A DNA stretch of 64,000 nucleotides from Torymus aiolomorphi (GCA_036365515.1 CM070876.1:173749978-173813977), one strand, 5' to 3'. Numbered from the stretch's first letter, positions 25,221 through 35,625 are shown. Numbers and translations: made by a program. Notes: generated from the letters alone by a model not told the origin.

Positions 25221-26896
25221 TTATACTTTTACTCCTTCTGTTATATCATATGTTTTACTTTGTGATTTCAACCAAGCTATATAAAACTCAATTTTTTTCA
25301 GAAGCAGTGTAAAATTCTTTTTAGTCACTTCATATGATCCTAAATCAATTTCGGATTGAAATTTACTTATAAATTCATTTTTTACTAATTTTGACTTTTT
25401 AGTGAAAATTTTTTTTTTAGCTTCATGTATCAACTGGTGAAGATCAGACAGGGCAGTAAGTATGTAAAAAGACTTATTTTCATCTTCTGGACCATTTAAA
25501 ATTGAATCACCAGCTTCTTTAGTGCCAGTAATGCTTTCTTGATCTCCAGACAGTGCATCACACTAGAAGTATATAAATTATTACATTTAGTGTCAATTTA
25601 TTGTCACAAATTATGTAAAATTTGTTTTGAAAATATTATCCTTACGTTTGTAATTTCAAGTAATACGTTTTCAACTGCAGAAGTCCTGTCCTTAAATATT
25701 CTATTGACTCTTATAGTTTCACATAATCGTAAAAATATATAGACAGCATCTAACGGAGTAGTGTGGTGTTCTCCGTTACAATACAAAACACTATATGCAT
25801 AGGAATATACAGCATTGATTACACTATACCTTATAAAAGGTGACACTTTCTGAAATTTCAAAATAAAAATTAATAGTTTAAAGAAAAAGTATTTTTTTTA
25901 AAGGAACTTACGGTTAGTGATTCCAATGCTGGGGTGTCTAACATTTTTGGACAGCTATTTTTATAAGCTGGTTCTTCATCTTGTTTAGTAATATCTTTTA
26001 CAAGTTTTTTCTTTGAAGAGTACAACCACCATGGGGACCACGAAGGTAACAATTTTGAGGCTTCTCCACTTTGAATTAATGCTTCAAATTCTTGTCTTTC
26101 AGTTGTAGTTAAAGCTGACCACAGCTGATCCGCATCATCCAAATTAACATTTTTTAAACGTTGATCTAAAGATGGAATCTGCAAGAAAATTATTTTATAA
26201 ATAGTGTAAATGAAGAAAAGTAAATATTTCACAATAAAACGTTACGTCTTCATCATCTGAATCAAGTTCTACTTCATCATCCAAGTCTTCATTCTCTTGT
26301 AATATTTCTTTTAATACATCTTCATCTGCATCCTCATTGTATATCCTTTGAAGTATGTCCAAAGTTTTTTGCTTCATTTCAGAATTTTGTTGTTGTACTT
26401 GTAATTCTTCTTCTACACATTTTTTATAAAAAGCTTCTGAACATTCTAAATGAGCTGTTGATTTGTAACAATCAATTGAACAGTATGGAATTCCACATTT
26501 TGGACATATATAGCGGCGTTGTTTTTCATTACATCTAAACAAAATTAAATTTATTATAAGCATTATTTGTTAAAAAATTAAAATTCACTTTGATGAGTAA
26601 AAGTAATAGCATTAGTTTGCAGTTGATAACTTATTTAAAATATTAGGTAATAACAATTATGAATATTTATATTGAAATATTTATTATTATTTCATTTGTT
26701 CCCTTTGAACTTACATTATTCAAAGAAATAATCATATTAATGATAATAATTATTAAAATAACATTTTAAAATTAAGATGAAATATAGGTTATAATTTTAT
26801 TTTACTCATTTGTCCTCTAATGAAAATGTATCATTTAATGTTTACTTACAATTTACATAGCTGATCATCTTTTGAAGATGAAGGTCCAGCCTCCAT
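25221..26896 (-). CDS. ZNHIT2: Zinc finger HIT domain-containing protein 2
   Basis: Five exons in transcription order (26896-26850, 26534-26246, 26178-25912, 25849-25646, 25562-25221) give 382 residues, close to the vertebrate length of about 400. The N-terminus carries a complete HIT zinc finger: C14, C17, C26, C29, C34, C38, H44 and C47, with the typical YICPKCGIPYCS core. An acidic stretch (LDDEVELDSDDED) ends exon 2, followed by a helical middle domain with LWSALTTTERQEFE and PSWSPWW, characteristic of ZNHIT2. In animals the protein works with the R2TP/RUVBL complex, notably in U5 snRNP assembly; that is family knowledge. The start Met is in a short first exon ending LCKL|, and the split codon is completed by exon 2. 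Confidence 0.93.
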
Positions 26897-27059
26897 CGTA
26901 GAACTTTCTTCCAAAAATAATTTATTTTCTAACGTTTTTCGTAAGGTGTTCTGGTTACACGATGGTTGTCTGCTCTTGCATATCTATATATACACAAGTG
27001 CTGATCTACTGATGTGAACTGTTCTACTACATTGCGTCTATGTTTTTCCATTATATCGG

Positions 27060-27100
27060 AGCAGGGATTGGTTAATTAAGATATTTAAGCCAATCAGCTT
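27060..27100 (-). promoter_or_regulatory. Paired CCAAT boxes upstream of ZNHIT2
   Basis: ATTGG at 27067-27071 and CCAAT at 27090-27094 lie about 170-200 bases upstream of the ZNHIT2 start. They look like an NF-Y-type promoter, but no TATA box or initiator could be fixed. Confidence 0.35.
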
Positions 27101-27254
27101 GTCTTTGAATAATTTTTTATAACAATAATTCAATTATTATTAGTATTTTATTTAAAATTTAAAAAGTGTCAATGTTTACCTATATATTGTTAAAAAAAAA
27201 TTTAATTATTAATATTTCTTTTCAATTATACATTATACAAAATAAATAAAAACT

Positions 27255-27515
27255 AGGGGTGCCGCGCCCCCCTGCGCGCTATCGCGTCATCCCCCCGCTG
27301 GCTATGTAAAAACTTCGTTTTTACATTAAATCGTTTAAATCCTGTCGAGTTATAGCCGAAAATCGCCCATTTTTTACCTTATTTTTAGCGGTTTTTCGCA
27401 GTTGTATTGGCAAATATTGCTCGTGGCACAAAATGCCCAACAGAAAAAAGGTGTTTTAATTAGTTTTAGCAGACATAGATGTGTTGATATTAACTTAAAA
27501 TTAATTTTTCTACAC
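27255..27515. repeat. Unclassified dispersed repeat, left part
   Basis: The stretch starts with a C-rich block (GTGCCGCGCCCCCCTGCG) and continues with AT-rich sequence including the hairpin GTAAAAACTTCGTTTTTAC. It breaks off where foldback copy B begins, and 28462-28620 may be its continuation. The repeat nature is inference; only one copy is seen here. Confidence 0.35.
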
Positions 27516-28461
27516 CCCACATAGCACGTTACGTTTTTGAAACGTTTTTGAAACGTTTCTTTAGGAACCTACAAACGTTTCCCCAAAAATATAGAAATGT
27601 AACGGAAACGTTTCAGAAACGTAGAAATGTCCTAAATCTGAAAAAATTTTTATGAAAATCGTAAACGTGTTTAAAACGTCTCAGAAACATTTCTGAAACA
27701 GAACTCAAACGTTTGTACAAAGTTTTGGAAACGTCTCTGAAACGTAAATAATCGATTCGACAAAAAACTTACTGGACAATTATTCACGTTCCAGATCCGT
27801 CTCAGCGACGACTCTGATTGAGCCGGAAACGTTTCTATGCCGTTTCAGAAGTGCAAGATTACGTTGTAAGAACATCTTAGAAACGTTTGTGAAAATGTGA
27901 ACCATATATACAAAACATTAGGATTGTAAAGTATTCAATATCCGACCCGCCGATAGATGGCGTAGTTCAGTCCATAAAAGAAAAGATATTTCCATGATAT
28001 ATAAGGAGCATCTACTCTAGCAAAGCGTACCGAATACTATTTGAAGTAATATAAGTATTAATAACTGACAATGTAAATTATTTTAATTTCGTTGTAGAAA
28101 CGTTTCTCAAACGTTTCGTGCTATGTTTTAGAAACGTTTCAGAAACTTTTCTGAAACGATTCCAATTAGTTTTGGAAACATTTTTGAGATGAATCTGGAA
28201 CGTAAATAATTGTCCAGTAAGTTTTTTGTCGAATCTATTATTTACGTTTCAGAGACGTTTCCAAAACTTTGCACAAACGTTTGAGTTCTGTTTCAGAAAC
28301 GTTTCTGAGACAATTTAAACACGTTTACGATTTTCATAAAAATTTTTTCAGATTTAGGACATTTCTACGTTTCTGGAACGTTTCTGTTACATTTCTATAT
28401 TTTTAGGGAACGTTTATAGGTTCCTAAAGAAACGTTTCAAAAACGTAACGTGCTATGTGGG
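27516..28461. mobile_element. AACGTTT-rich foldback element, copy B
   Basis: Inverted ends CCCACATAGCACGTTACG and CGTAACGTGCTATGTGGG bound 946 bp of GAAACGTTTC-rich sequence that folds back along most of its length. It matches copy A (11950-13234) apart from the 314-bp insert found only in copy A. No coding capacity. Confidence 0.85.
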
Positions 28462-28836
28462 ACATTATGTTTAAAAATCGATTTTTTGAAATTTTTCTTT
28501 GTGCTCATAAATTCCTAAACTTTTTCATTTTAGAATATCTTTCTGAGAAGAGGAACACCGGGTATTTATAATTAAAGGAGCATTTGCTCGCAATTCTGAC
28601 AGAATCGATCGGAAATTCATGGAGATAATCAGGTAACTTGATTACATACGGATATACAGACATATGTACATCTCAGAAAACGTTTAAAACGCACTCAAGT
28701 ACTACCAAATTCTTGCTCAAAAACAAACGACTGACCAAAATAATCATCGTAAATTCTCGACCGCAAAATCGCGTACTGATCGATATATAATAGCACAAAC
28801 AACCCCAAGCCGCAAAACTCAAAATCCGCAGCGAAC

Positions 28837-29846
28837 ATGTCCAAGTTCCGCGGGGGCGTGTGCGACGCGCGCTGCCAGCAGTTCCACCGCGAAAGGGCGC
28901 GAAAGGAGCAGCTGCTGAAGAACCAATGGTTCATCAAGAACAAGCAGCGGCTGTACGACAATCTCGGCCTGGAGGACTTCTCGCCGAAGGCCAAGAGTAC
29001 GCTCCAAAAACGCAAGCTCGCCGAGAGCAAAAAAGCTCCGATTGAGGCGGTTGGTGTACATGTTACTTATGGCGGATAGGTGATGTGATTTTGGGCTGAA
29101 ATGATGGTTGATGGCGTTTAGGTTAAAAAGAAGCCACTGCCAATGTGGCGGCCGCAAGGGAAGGATGCAAACTACGAGCCGATGAGGCCGATCAAGCCGG
29201 CTGTCAAGGGCATTCTTTACGTGCCCAAAAGGGAGACGTTTCGGTGCAAGAAGGACTATTTGAGGGAGAGGTAAAACCTGAGAATAAGCCGTTAATGTAA
29301 GTGTTGGAAAATCGTTAAAAGAGGCTTGCTCCAAAATGTTTTGTAACGGTTGAATTCTTTTGTGAGATGAAACCTTTTCTTATAGTTTCTACTACGGGTT
29401 CATGCAATTATATAGTTACAGAATAAATGTACCCAGGGAAAGGTTACTATTTTTAACTGATTTTACTTAGTTTAAAATTATAAGTAAGATAAGCAATATG
29501 AAATTTAACTAGATTATGAATAAAAATCTTTTTAAATCAAACTATCATCCTACCAACGCCTTGCGCCCCAATTAAACCACTTTCCCATAAAAATAACGAG
29601 CCGATCATCTGTAGATACAAGGAGAAACCGGAGGACCGCTTCTACTTTCCCTACTGCTCGAGCTGGGAGCTCGGCTGGCGTCTGCAGGACTACCCGTCGG
29701 TGCGCATCGTCGGCCATGGCGCAGCCTCCGTCATCCAGTCGTCCTTCTACAGGCGCAACGCCTCGAGCTTGCAGCGCGATCCCGACTGGTACCGCATGTG
29801 CCAGGCCGGTGACCCCAATAACTTTAACGAAATTCTTACATACTAA
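28837..29846 (+). CDS. SPMIP1 / ATP6V1FNB-like sperm microtubule inner protein
   Basis: Three exons (28837-29049, 29122-29270, 29615-29846) give 197 residues. The N-terminus has FHRERARKEQLLKNQWF, like the first helix of vertebrate SPMIP1. The C-terminal third has the family core: a YLRERYKEKPE segment, then FPYCSSWELGW, then SFYRRNASS. Vertebrate SPMIP1 lies inside sperm axonemal doublet microtubules, so a testis role is likely here; this is family knowledge plus inference. The protein is Lys/Arg-rich and has no signal peptide or membrane segment. The donor of intron 1 must be GCG|GTTGGT to keep the frame, which is a weak site; without splicing the frame stops at 29077. Antisense ORFs on the minus strand are shadows. 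AATAAA lies at 29966. Confidence 0.65.
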
Positions 29847-30718
29847 GTCGGCGTAATGACGGGTTTGGCGGTTTGGGGGATTTCACGCGTGGGCGGACTT
29901 TTTGGGATAGGAGTGACAACATTTTAAGGGGCTTTTGTGGAATGAAGACTATGTTATAATTTTTTAATAAAATTTTTCATAGGCTTTCGCACTGTACTAT
30001 ATACGAACACTGTTTTATCGTCGGGACATATGTCAAAATAATTAATCTAAACGAAGAATAGCGATTTACATCTTGAACAAATTCAGTTGCCCGACCTATT
30101 CCAGTAATACATCGTTCTACAGAGTTACATTTCACCAAAAAACGGCGATACCTTTGTTTATTGTTGGAACCAAATTTCGTAAATTTTCGTTAATTTTCGT
30201 TCCAGAAGTAAATGAAGGTGTCGTTTTTTTTTCCTTGAAACTTTGTACAACGATGTACTTATTACTGGATTACGCAGGGTAACTGACCTTTTTCAAACGC
30301 AAGTCACTATTCGTTTTTTATATTAATTATTTTTACATATCCCGTTGATAAAACAGGATTAGTTATGTGGAAAAGACAATTATTAGGTGAATTCCACTTT
30401 AATAGTTCTTTTTATCGGAAGTGTTTATTTATTTATTATTATTTGTCATTAACTAAATTTGAAGTTAAAAAATTTTTCATAAAATAAATAATTAAAAGGA
30501 GGTGATATTTGACACAAAAATATTTTTCATTTACCGTTGATGTAAAAAAATATAAAATTAAACAAATAAATTATATTTTCCATATCGATGTTACTTATAT
30601 GATTTGAACCACGCATAAACAAATATAGGTAATATTACGAAATAAATATAAGTATGTATACATCCGCATAAAAAATACGGGTCTGAGCAGTATACGAATT
30701 CATCGCTCTGTCTCTCTC
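29847..30718. other. SPMIP1-like 3' UTR and intergenic DNA
   Basis: AATAAA at 29966-29971 probably ends the SPMIP1-like transcript. The rest is AT-rich with no supported gene. Confidence 0.5.
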
Positions 30719-30850
30719 ACCCAGTAATATAAACACTTCATCTTAAAAGATGTCATCTCTTCAAGACATCTTTATTCAAGATCAAAAGTTCTTAAAGATG
30801 TCTTTAAGATAGTAATAAAACATCTTTTAAGATGAAAGTGTTTACTGGGT
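30719..30850. mobile_element. 132-bp MITE with ACCCAGTAA ends
   Basis: ACCCAGTAATATAAACACTT at the left mirrors AAGTGTTTACTGGGT at the right, and CATCTTAAAAGATG-type words pair inside. The first bases, ACCCAG, also start the MITE at 5047. Confidence 0.75.
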
Positions 30851-31094
30851 CAGATACATGCAGCAGGTATTTAACTCTTAGAGCATATACTATATATAAG
30901 ATATGCTCTAAAGGTATAACTCTTGGGTTGATCTATCTTTTCGGAATGCGATCAAATTAGGTACATGTGTGACTTACACAACAAGCTCACGATAATTAAA
31001 ATTACCCGAATATTCCTCATAATTCTTTCCTGGAACAGTACCTATATACAATTATCTCGCAACATCGTTATAATTTGAATTTTAAAAACCGTAG

Positions 31095-31345
31095 ACCGGG
31101 GTCGAAGAGCCAGCGCTTCTGTTCAATCCAAGATGGCGTCCCCAGATTATACCGGTGTGTTCGAGAACATTTCAAAATCCCGCCATTGCCGTAGCAGCAC
31201 GCACGCGTGGCGCAGCATGCCGGCGGCGGCTCTTGTATTTGCTCGTGCGCGGTTGTCCCTGTTTTCCTCTTTTTGCTTTTCGTGAAATTGCGAAACAGCA
31301 TCTTTCGCAAGTGACCTGGGGTTGTTCTTCAATGATATACAATAA
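31095..31345. promoter_or_regulatory. CpG-rich promoter-like stretch, no gene assigned
   Basis: A short GC- and CpG-rich island in AT-rich DNA contains CCAAGATGGCGTC and CCCGCCATTGCC, YY1-like words often seen at housekeeping promoters. Overlapping ORFs of 60-80 codons on both strands are not recognisable. It adjoins the palindromic element that starts at 31353. It could be a promoter, an old transposon end or a small non-coding transcript. Confidence 0.25.
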
Positions 31346-31424
31346 AATGTTTATCACCGCGTAATACAGGTATGTTTTTAGGACAAATAATACAATTTAG
31401 GACAAAATTTTGATTTGATGTGAC

Positions 31425-31631
31425 ATATACTGTGGTAAAACGATTATGCCGCATCGCAACGCATATCGCTATGGGTAATTTTATATTACGCCATAGCGAT
31501 AAGTTTTGTTTGTTTGTACACTTTGAGTGTGGAAACGTTGTGCAATAAAAACTTCTTCGCTATGGAGCAATACAAAATTACCCTTAGCGATATGCATTGC
31601 CATGCAACATAATCGTTTCTCCACAGTATAC
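31425..31631. mobile_element. TATACTGTGGTAAAACG MITE, copy 1
   Basis: Inverted ends TATACTGTGGTAAAACGATT and AATCGTTTCTCCACAGTATA enclose CGCATATCGCTA-type inner repeats. It is about 207 bp and is repeated at 31907-32108. Confidence 0.75.
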
Positions 31632-31906
31632 TCTCTAAGGTTTAATTAGTGAAAATGCTCCTCCCATTAAATTAGTAGAAGAAACCACTAATTTATTAGT
31701 GAATATTCACTATTTCATTAGTAGTTTTTTAACCCATTAAATTAGTAGAAAAAAAACTACTAATTTATTAGTGAATATTCACTATTTCATTAGTAGTTTT
31801 TTTAAAGACTACTAATGAAATAGTGAATATTCAGTAATAAATTACTATTTTTTTCTACTAATTTAATGGGTGGAGCAATTTTCACTAATTCAACTTTAGA
31901 GAATAT

Positions 31907-32108
31907 ACTGTGGTAAAACGATTATGTTGCATCGCAACGCATATCGCTAAGGGTAATTTTGTATTGTCCCATAGTGAAGAATTTTCTTTGCATAACGTTT
32001 CGATATACAAAGTGTAAAAACAAACAAAACTTATCGCTATGTCGTAATATAAAATTACCCTTAGCGATATGCGTTGCGATGCGACATAATCGTTTTACCA
32101 CAGTATAT
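31907..32108. mobile_element. TATACTGTGGTAAAACG MITE, copy 2
   Basis: It has the same ends and interior as copy 1, inverted so that the pair is symmetric around the A/T-rich central palindrome. Confidence 0.75.
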
Positions 32109-32182
32109 GTCACATCAAATCAAAATTTTGTCCAAAATGGTACTATTCATCCTAAAAACATACCTGTATATTACGCGGTGAT

Positions 32183-32392
32183 AATAGTACATTTCGACAC
32201 GGGTGGGGAAGTCGATTATTTAGCTGGTGTGACTTTTTGCACAAGCGAAGCGAGTGCGAAAAAGTCACACCACCTAAATAATCGACTTACGCACTAGTTT
32301 CGAACGGTATTTTATACCACGAGCGCCGAAAAATCATATCAAAGTTGTGATTTTGATGTTAGAGTGGGATAAACATTTTATCGTATTCGCAT
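32183..32392. repeat. Dispersed hairpin repeat, copy 1
   Basis: GTCGATTATTTAGCTGGTGT pairs with ACACCACCTAAATAATCGAC around a loop containing GCGAAGCGAGTGC. It is followed by ACTAGTTTCGAACGGTATT and TACCACGAGCGCCGAAAAA. Almost the same 200 bases recur at 63045-63240. Confidence 0.8.
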
Positions 32393-32538
32393 TGTTAAGA
32401 CCAGCGTCAGCGCCCCTCGCGGCCAAAATTCGAACTGCTTATTAAAGGATAAACACCGCTGATTAAAACAGCTGTGTTTATCCTTCAATAAGCAGTTAGA
32501 ATTTTGGCCGCGAGGGGCGCTGACGCTGGTCTTAACAA
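32393..32538. mobile_element. 146-bp near-perfect hairpin element
   Basis: TTGTTAAGACCAGCGTCAGC at the left is the exact inverse of the right end, and the arms extend about 60 bases with few mismatches through the CGCGGCCAAAATT core. The GC-rich arms and tiny loop suggest a recent MITE or a fold-back transcript source. Confidence 0.75.
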
Positions 32539-32550
32539 GGCGAATATCAT

Positions 32551-32988
32551 TTAAGAGTGCTCTCTACCTAAACCCCAACTCCGGAATAGATTGCAGCGCC
32601 CCCATGACTTCATTTACGTATTTTCATTAATTTAAGTGTACTTATAAATTTTAAATTAATCATAACTCAGTTTTCCCACGTGTAAAAGTTAATAAAGATT
32701 ACTTTTAAACAAGTTTCATGAATTTAAATGAATAAATGAACTTGTATTTTGTAGAGAAAATTCAAACGTTCAGTGGACATTTCTGAAAACAACTCCAAAT
32801 TTTTCTCTACAAAATACAGATTTATTAATGGAATTTAATTTGGGAAAACTCTTGTAATCGTGTCTTTAATACTAATTACACGTGGGAAAACTTTATTTTT
32901 ACGTTAATATTGCCCCAAATTTTGTTAATTAACAAAAAACACTTTTGACAGTAGGTGGCGTTCCAATCGGGGTAGAGAGCACTCTTAA
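32551..32988. mobile_element. AAGAGTGCTCTCTACC MITE, copy 1
   Basis: It begins TTAAGAGTGCTCTCTACC and ends GGGTAGAGAGCACTCTTAA. The interior has the paired words TTTTGTAGAGAAAA and TTTTCTCTACAAAA. It is about 438 bp, with a tandem neighbour at once downstream and a third copy at 52646. Confidence 0.85.
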
Positions 32989-32996
32989 GAGCACTC

Positions 32997-33433
32997 TTAA
33001 GAGTGCTCTCTACCTAAACCCCAACTCTGGAATAGATTGTAGCGCCCCCATGACTTCATCTACGTATTTTCATCAATTTAGGTGTACTTACAAATTTTAA
33101 ATTCATCATAACCCAGTTTTCGCATGTGTAGAAGTTAATAAGGATTATGTTTAAACAAGTTTCATGAATTTAGATGAATAAATGAACTTATGTTTTGTAG
33201 AGAAAAATCAAACGTCCAGTGGGCGTTACGGTAAGCTGCTCCCTGCGTTTCTCTACAAAATACGCATTTATTGATTAACTTTAGTTTGTAAAAACTGTTC
33301 TAATGTTTTGTTTAATACCTAATACGCGTGCGAAAACTCAAATTTTATATTATAATTGCCCCAAATTATTTTAATTGACAAAAAACACTTTTGACAGTAG
33401 GTGGCGTTGCGATCGGGGTAGACAGCACTCAAG
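32997..33433. mobile_element. AAGAGTGCTCTCTACC MITE, copy 2
   Basis: Same structure as copy 1, separated from it by only a few bases. It has diverged in the middle (GTGGGCGTTACGGTAAGC replaces a softer stretch) and at its end (GGTAGACAGCACTCAAG). Confidence 0.85.
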
Positions 33434-33444
33434 ACAACTCCCCA

Positions 33445-33588
33445 GGGGCCTTTCTACATATGTGTGTTCTGTGTGTTCTGTGTGTTCCCGACAAAGACAG
33501 ATAGATCTGTTCCGTTTATGTAAGACAGAGACAGACATAGAGAGAAGTTGTCTAGAACAGACAGAACACACATATGTAGAAAGGGCCC
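33445..33588. mobile_element. GGCCTTTCTACATATG foldback element, copy 1
   Basis: GGCCTTTCTACATATGTGTG at the left is the inverse of the right end. The centre holds TCTGTGTGTTCTGTGTGTTC and AAGACAGAGACAGACAT. It is repeated at 33830-33971. The Cys/Ser-rich ORFs across both copies are artefacts of the repeat. Confidence 0.8.
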
Positions 33589-33628
33589 AGGAGTATTACG
33601 GTTACAGAGCGTCAATATTATCCTTCTT

Positions 33629-33801
33629 ATGCCTCTACCACATAAGCGCGTACACAACCGCATAAGAGCGCACGCGCTCGCTTCTCTCATTGGTCGTTGT
33701 AGGCGTGCGTGCCCGCTGAGTCCGCTCCCAACCAATGAGAAGCCAGCGCGTGCGCTCTTACGCGGTCGAACGCGGTTGCACGCGCTATGTGGTAGAGGCA
33801 T
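33629..33801. mobile_element. GC-rich palindrome between the two foldback copies
   Basis: ATGCCTCTACCACATA at the left pairs with TATGTGGTAGAGGCAT at the right. The arms continue through GCGCACGCGCT and CTCTCATTGGT for about 75 bases with some mismatches. The arms each hold a CCAAT-type box, in opposite orientation. Confidence 0.75.
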
Positions 33802-33829
33802 TATCAAAAGTTTAGCAATTTCGAACTGG

Positions 33830-33971
33830 AGCCTTTCTACATATGTGTGTTCTGTGTGTTCTGTGTGTTCCCGACAAAGACAGTTATATCTGTTCCGTTT
33901 ACGTAAGACAGAGACAGACATAGAGAGAAGTTGTCTAGAACAGACAGAACACACATATGTAGAAAGGGCCC
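33830..33971. mobile_element. GGCCTTTCTACATATG foldback element, copy 2
   Basis: Nearly identical to copy 1 and in the same orientation, so the GC-rich palindrome between them is flanked by direct repeats. Confidence 0.8.
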
Positions 33972-34600
33972 TGCAAATGCAATAGACTAATTATGAAGTA
34001 CATTTGCGCTTCTGTTTTGGAGTTAAATTAAATTACGATGACATTCCGTACCTTTGGGGGATAGTAGGACTAGTGTGTTAATTGACAAGGTCATTGGCTT
34101 TCTTTTGAGTATTTAGCGTCTTACGGTATAGGTACACTGTACATAAGTTATAAGACGGATTTTTACTATAACTTAATTTATACCTTTACGTAATGTATAT
34201 TGATAAAATGAATGATATTCGTTTGACGATGAATCGTTTGTAAATAACATTAAGTACCGCATATGAAAATACTTGAATGGTTCTCACCGAAACACTAATA
34301 AATTAATCAACAAATTATCAAACGCGTTGATTTTCCATTCACCTTATGGTTTTCCAATATACCTTTATGTTAACAATTAATTCAATTAACATGAAAAACC
34401 TCCACACCACCCTCGAAATCCTGCCTCTCTTTCTCCGGCTGACCGTCAGATACCGGCGATTTCACGTGTGTGGCCGGGACCCATGCGTCGCCGCGCGGGC
34501 AACATTGCTCGCGCGCCTTCACACTCTCACCTGCGCGGCCTCCGGCCCATGATGTAAAGAAAGGAGGTGTGCTCCCTCACTAGGTTTATTTTCGTCTCCT
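33972..34600. other. Intergenic, upstream of the THAP gene
   Basis: The first 350 bases are AT-rich without features. From about 34430 the sequence becomes GC-rich (CGCCGCGCGGGC), probably promoter sequence of the THAP gene. The 68-codon ORF here has no recognisable domain. Confidence 0.4.
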
Positions 34601-34604
34601 ACTG

Positions 34605-34640
34605 CGCCTTCCCACTTTCCGCCATCTTGAAATCCGGTAG
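34605..34640 (+). promoter_or_regulatory. Probable core promoter of the THAP gene
   Basis: TTTCCGCCATCTTGAAATCC, with a YY1-like GCCATCTTG, lies about 60 bases upstream of the THAP start codon at the edge of a GC-rich stretch. No TATA box is seen. Confidence 0.35.
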
Positions 34641-34682
34641 TGTATGTTTACATTGTTGCTCTGGCTGCTCCGAAATGACAAA

Positions 34683-35265
34683 ATGCCTGGGTGTTCAATA
34701 AAAAATTGCAAAAATTGGAACGGAAACACAAAAAATACAAATATAAAGTATTTTAGATTTCCTAACGATCCCGAAATACGTAAGAGGTGGATAGAAGCTT
34801 GCAACAACAATAAACTTAACCTACAAAACGGTAATTAATTTTTCTAAAATCAAAAAATTAAGTATTCCACTACTTTTTCAGAAATTGGAGTTTATTAAAT
34901 AATTGTTTTATATTATGTTTATAGCTCGAGTATGCTCAATCCACTTTACAGAGGCATGTTTTGAAAAAAAGCCAGATCATTTAATTGTACCTGGAGATGT
35001 TAATATTTTCAAATTATCAAAGACTGCTATTCCATCTCTCAATCTAATTTGTAATAGTGGAATTCAATCATCAAATCTTGAAAATGTTGAAAATGACATA
35101 AATGCTGCAAATATAAATATTACTGGAGAAGAGAGTGATCTACTGGACATGTCAATTAACGTTTCAAATTTAAGTTCAACTGCTAATCTTACTATAAGTG
35201 ATTCAACAATTAAAGATCATGTTAATACAGAAAATCCAAGTAGTAGTAATCAGCAATTGACGTAA
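34683..35265 (+). CDS. Small THAP-domain protein
   Basis: Two exons (34683-34830 and 34924-35265). The start Met is the one that opens MPGCSIKNC, because the THAP domain always begins at the N-terminus. The C2CH zinc site is complete: two Cys in MPGCSIKNC, then Cys and His in VCSIHF after the intron. FRFP and the RKRWIEAC stretch are standard, and KTAIPSLNL fits the closing AVPTLF-like box. THAP domains bind DNA and occur in transcription factors and in P-element-type transposases. After the domain there are about 70 Asn/Ser/Thr-rich residues. The frame ends at TAA 35263-35265, but LTAC|GTAAGT-type sequence at 35262/35263 is a perfect donor, so further exons are possible. AATAAA follows at 35268. 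No transposase core is seen. Confidence 0.75.
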
Positions 35266-35569
35266 GTAATAAATTATTGTATATACACTTAAAACTCTAC
35301 TTTAAAATAAGTTTCCTTTTACTTATAAAGTTTCATTTTACTTATAAAATGTTAACATTTAAATAAAAAAATTATTTAATGTTATTTAATTTATGTAATG
35401 ATATTTAATGCGTTATTTTGTGTTTATTTAATACGTTGTTTTATATATTTATTTTAATATAATTGTTTTATAATAATAAACATGTTGCCTTTTAATTATT
35501 TCATTATGATTTTGCCTTATCATAATAATTACAAAATTTCGATTTGAATTTACTAAGGTTATTCTGAGG

Positions 35570-35625
35570 CGCCTATTGGCTGGAAATTCAAGATGGACGA
35601 TATTGGGAAGGCCACGCTATTGGTT
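35570..35625 (+). promoter_or_regulatory. Twin ATTGG (inverted CCAAT) boxes upstream of Nup358
   Basis: CTATTGGCTGG and CTATTGGTTGG lie about 40 bases apart with AAGATGG between them. This suits an NF-Y-dependent housekeeping promoter for the Nup358 gene, whose 5' UTR probably spans the CpG-rich 35.65-36.17 kb stretch with a CAG run at about 36103-36128. Confidence 0.4.

Larger units (their letters stand above)
31353..32182. mobile_element. Nested palindromic element, 830 bp
   Basis: The outer ends ATCACCGCGTAATA and its inverse bound arms of about 75 bases. Inside lie two copies of one MITE (31425-31631 and 31907-32108), each starting TATACTGTGGTAAAACGATT. Between them is a third palindrome (31632-31905) made of TTAGTGAATATTCACTA-type words. 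The whole reads nearly the same on both strands. No coding capacity. Confidence 0.8.

Noticed and set aside
28819..29334. 171-codon minus-strand ORF
   Set aside because: It is the antisense of the SPMIP1-like exons, whose plus-strand frame has splice sites and family motifs.
33454..33985. Cys-rich ORFs of 145-166 codons on both strands
   Set aside because: They span the two foldback copies and the central palindrome; the recurring CSVCSRQ comes from TGTGTGTTC repeats.
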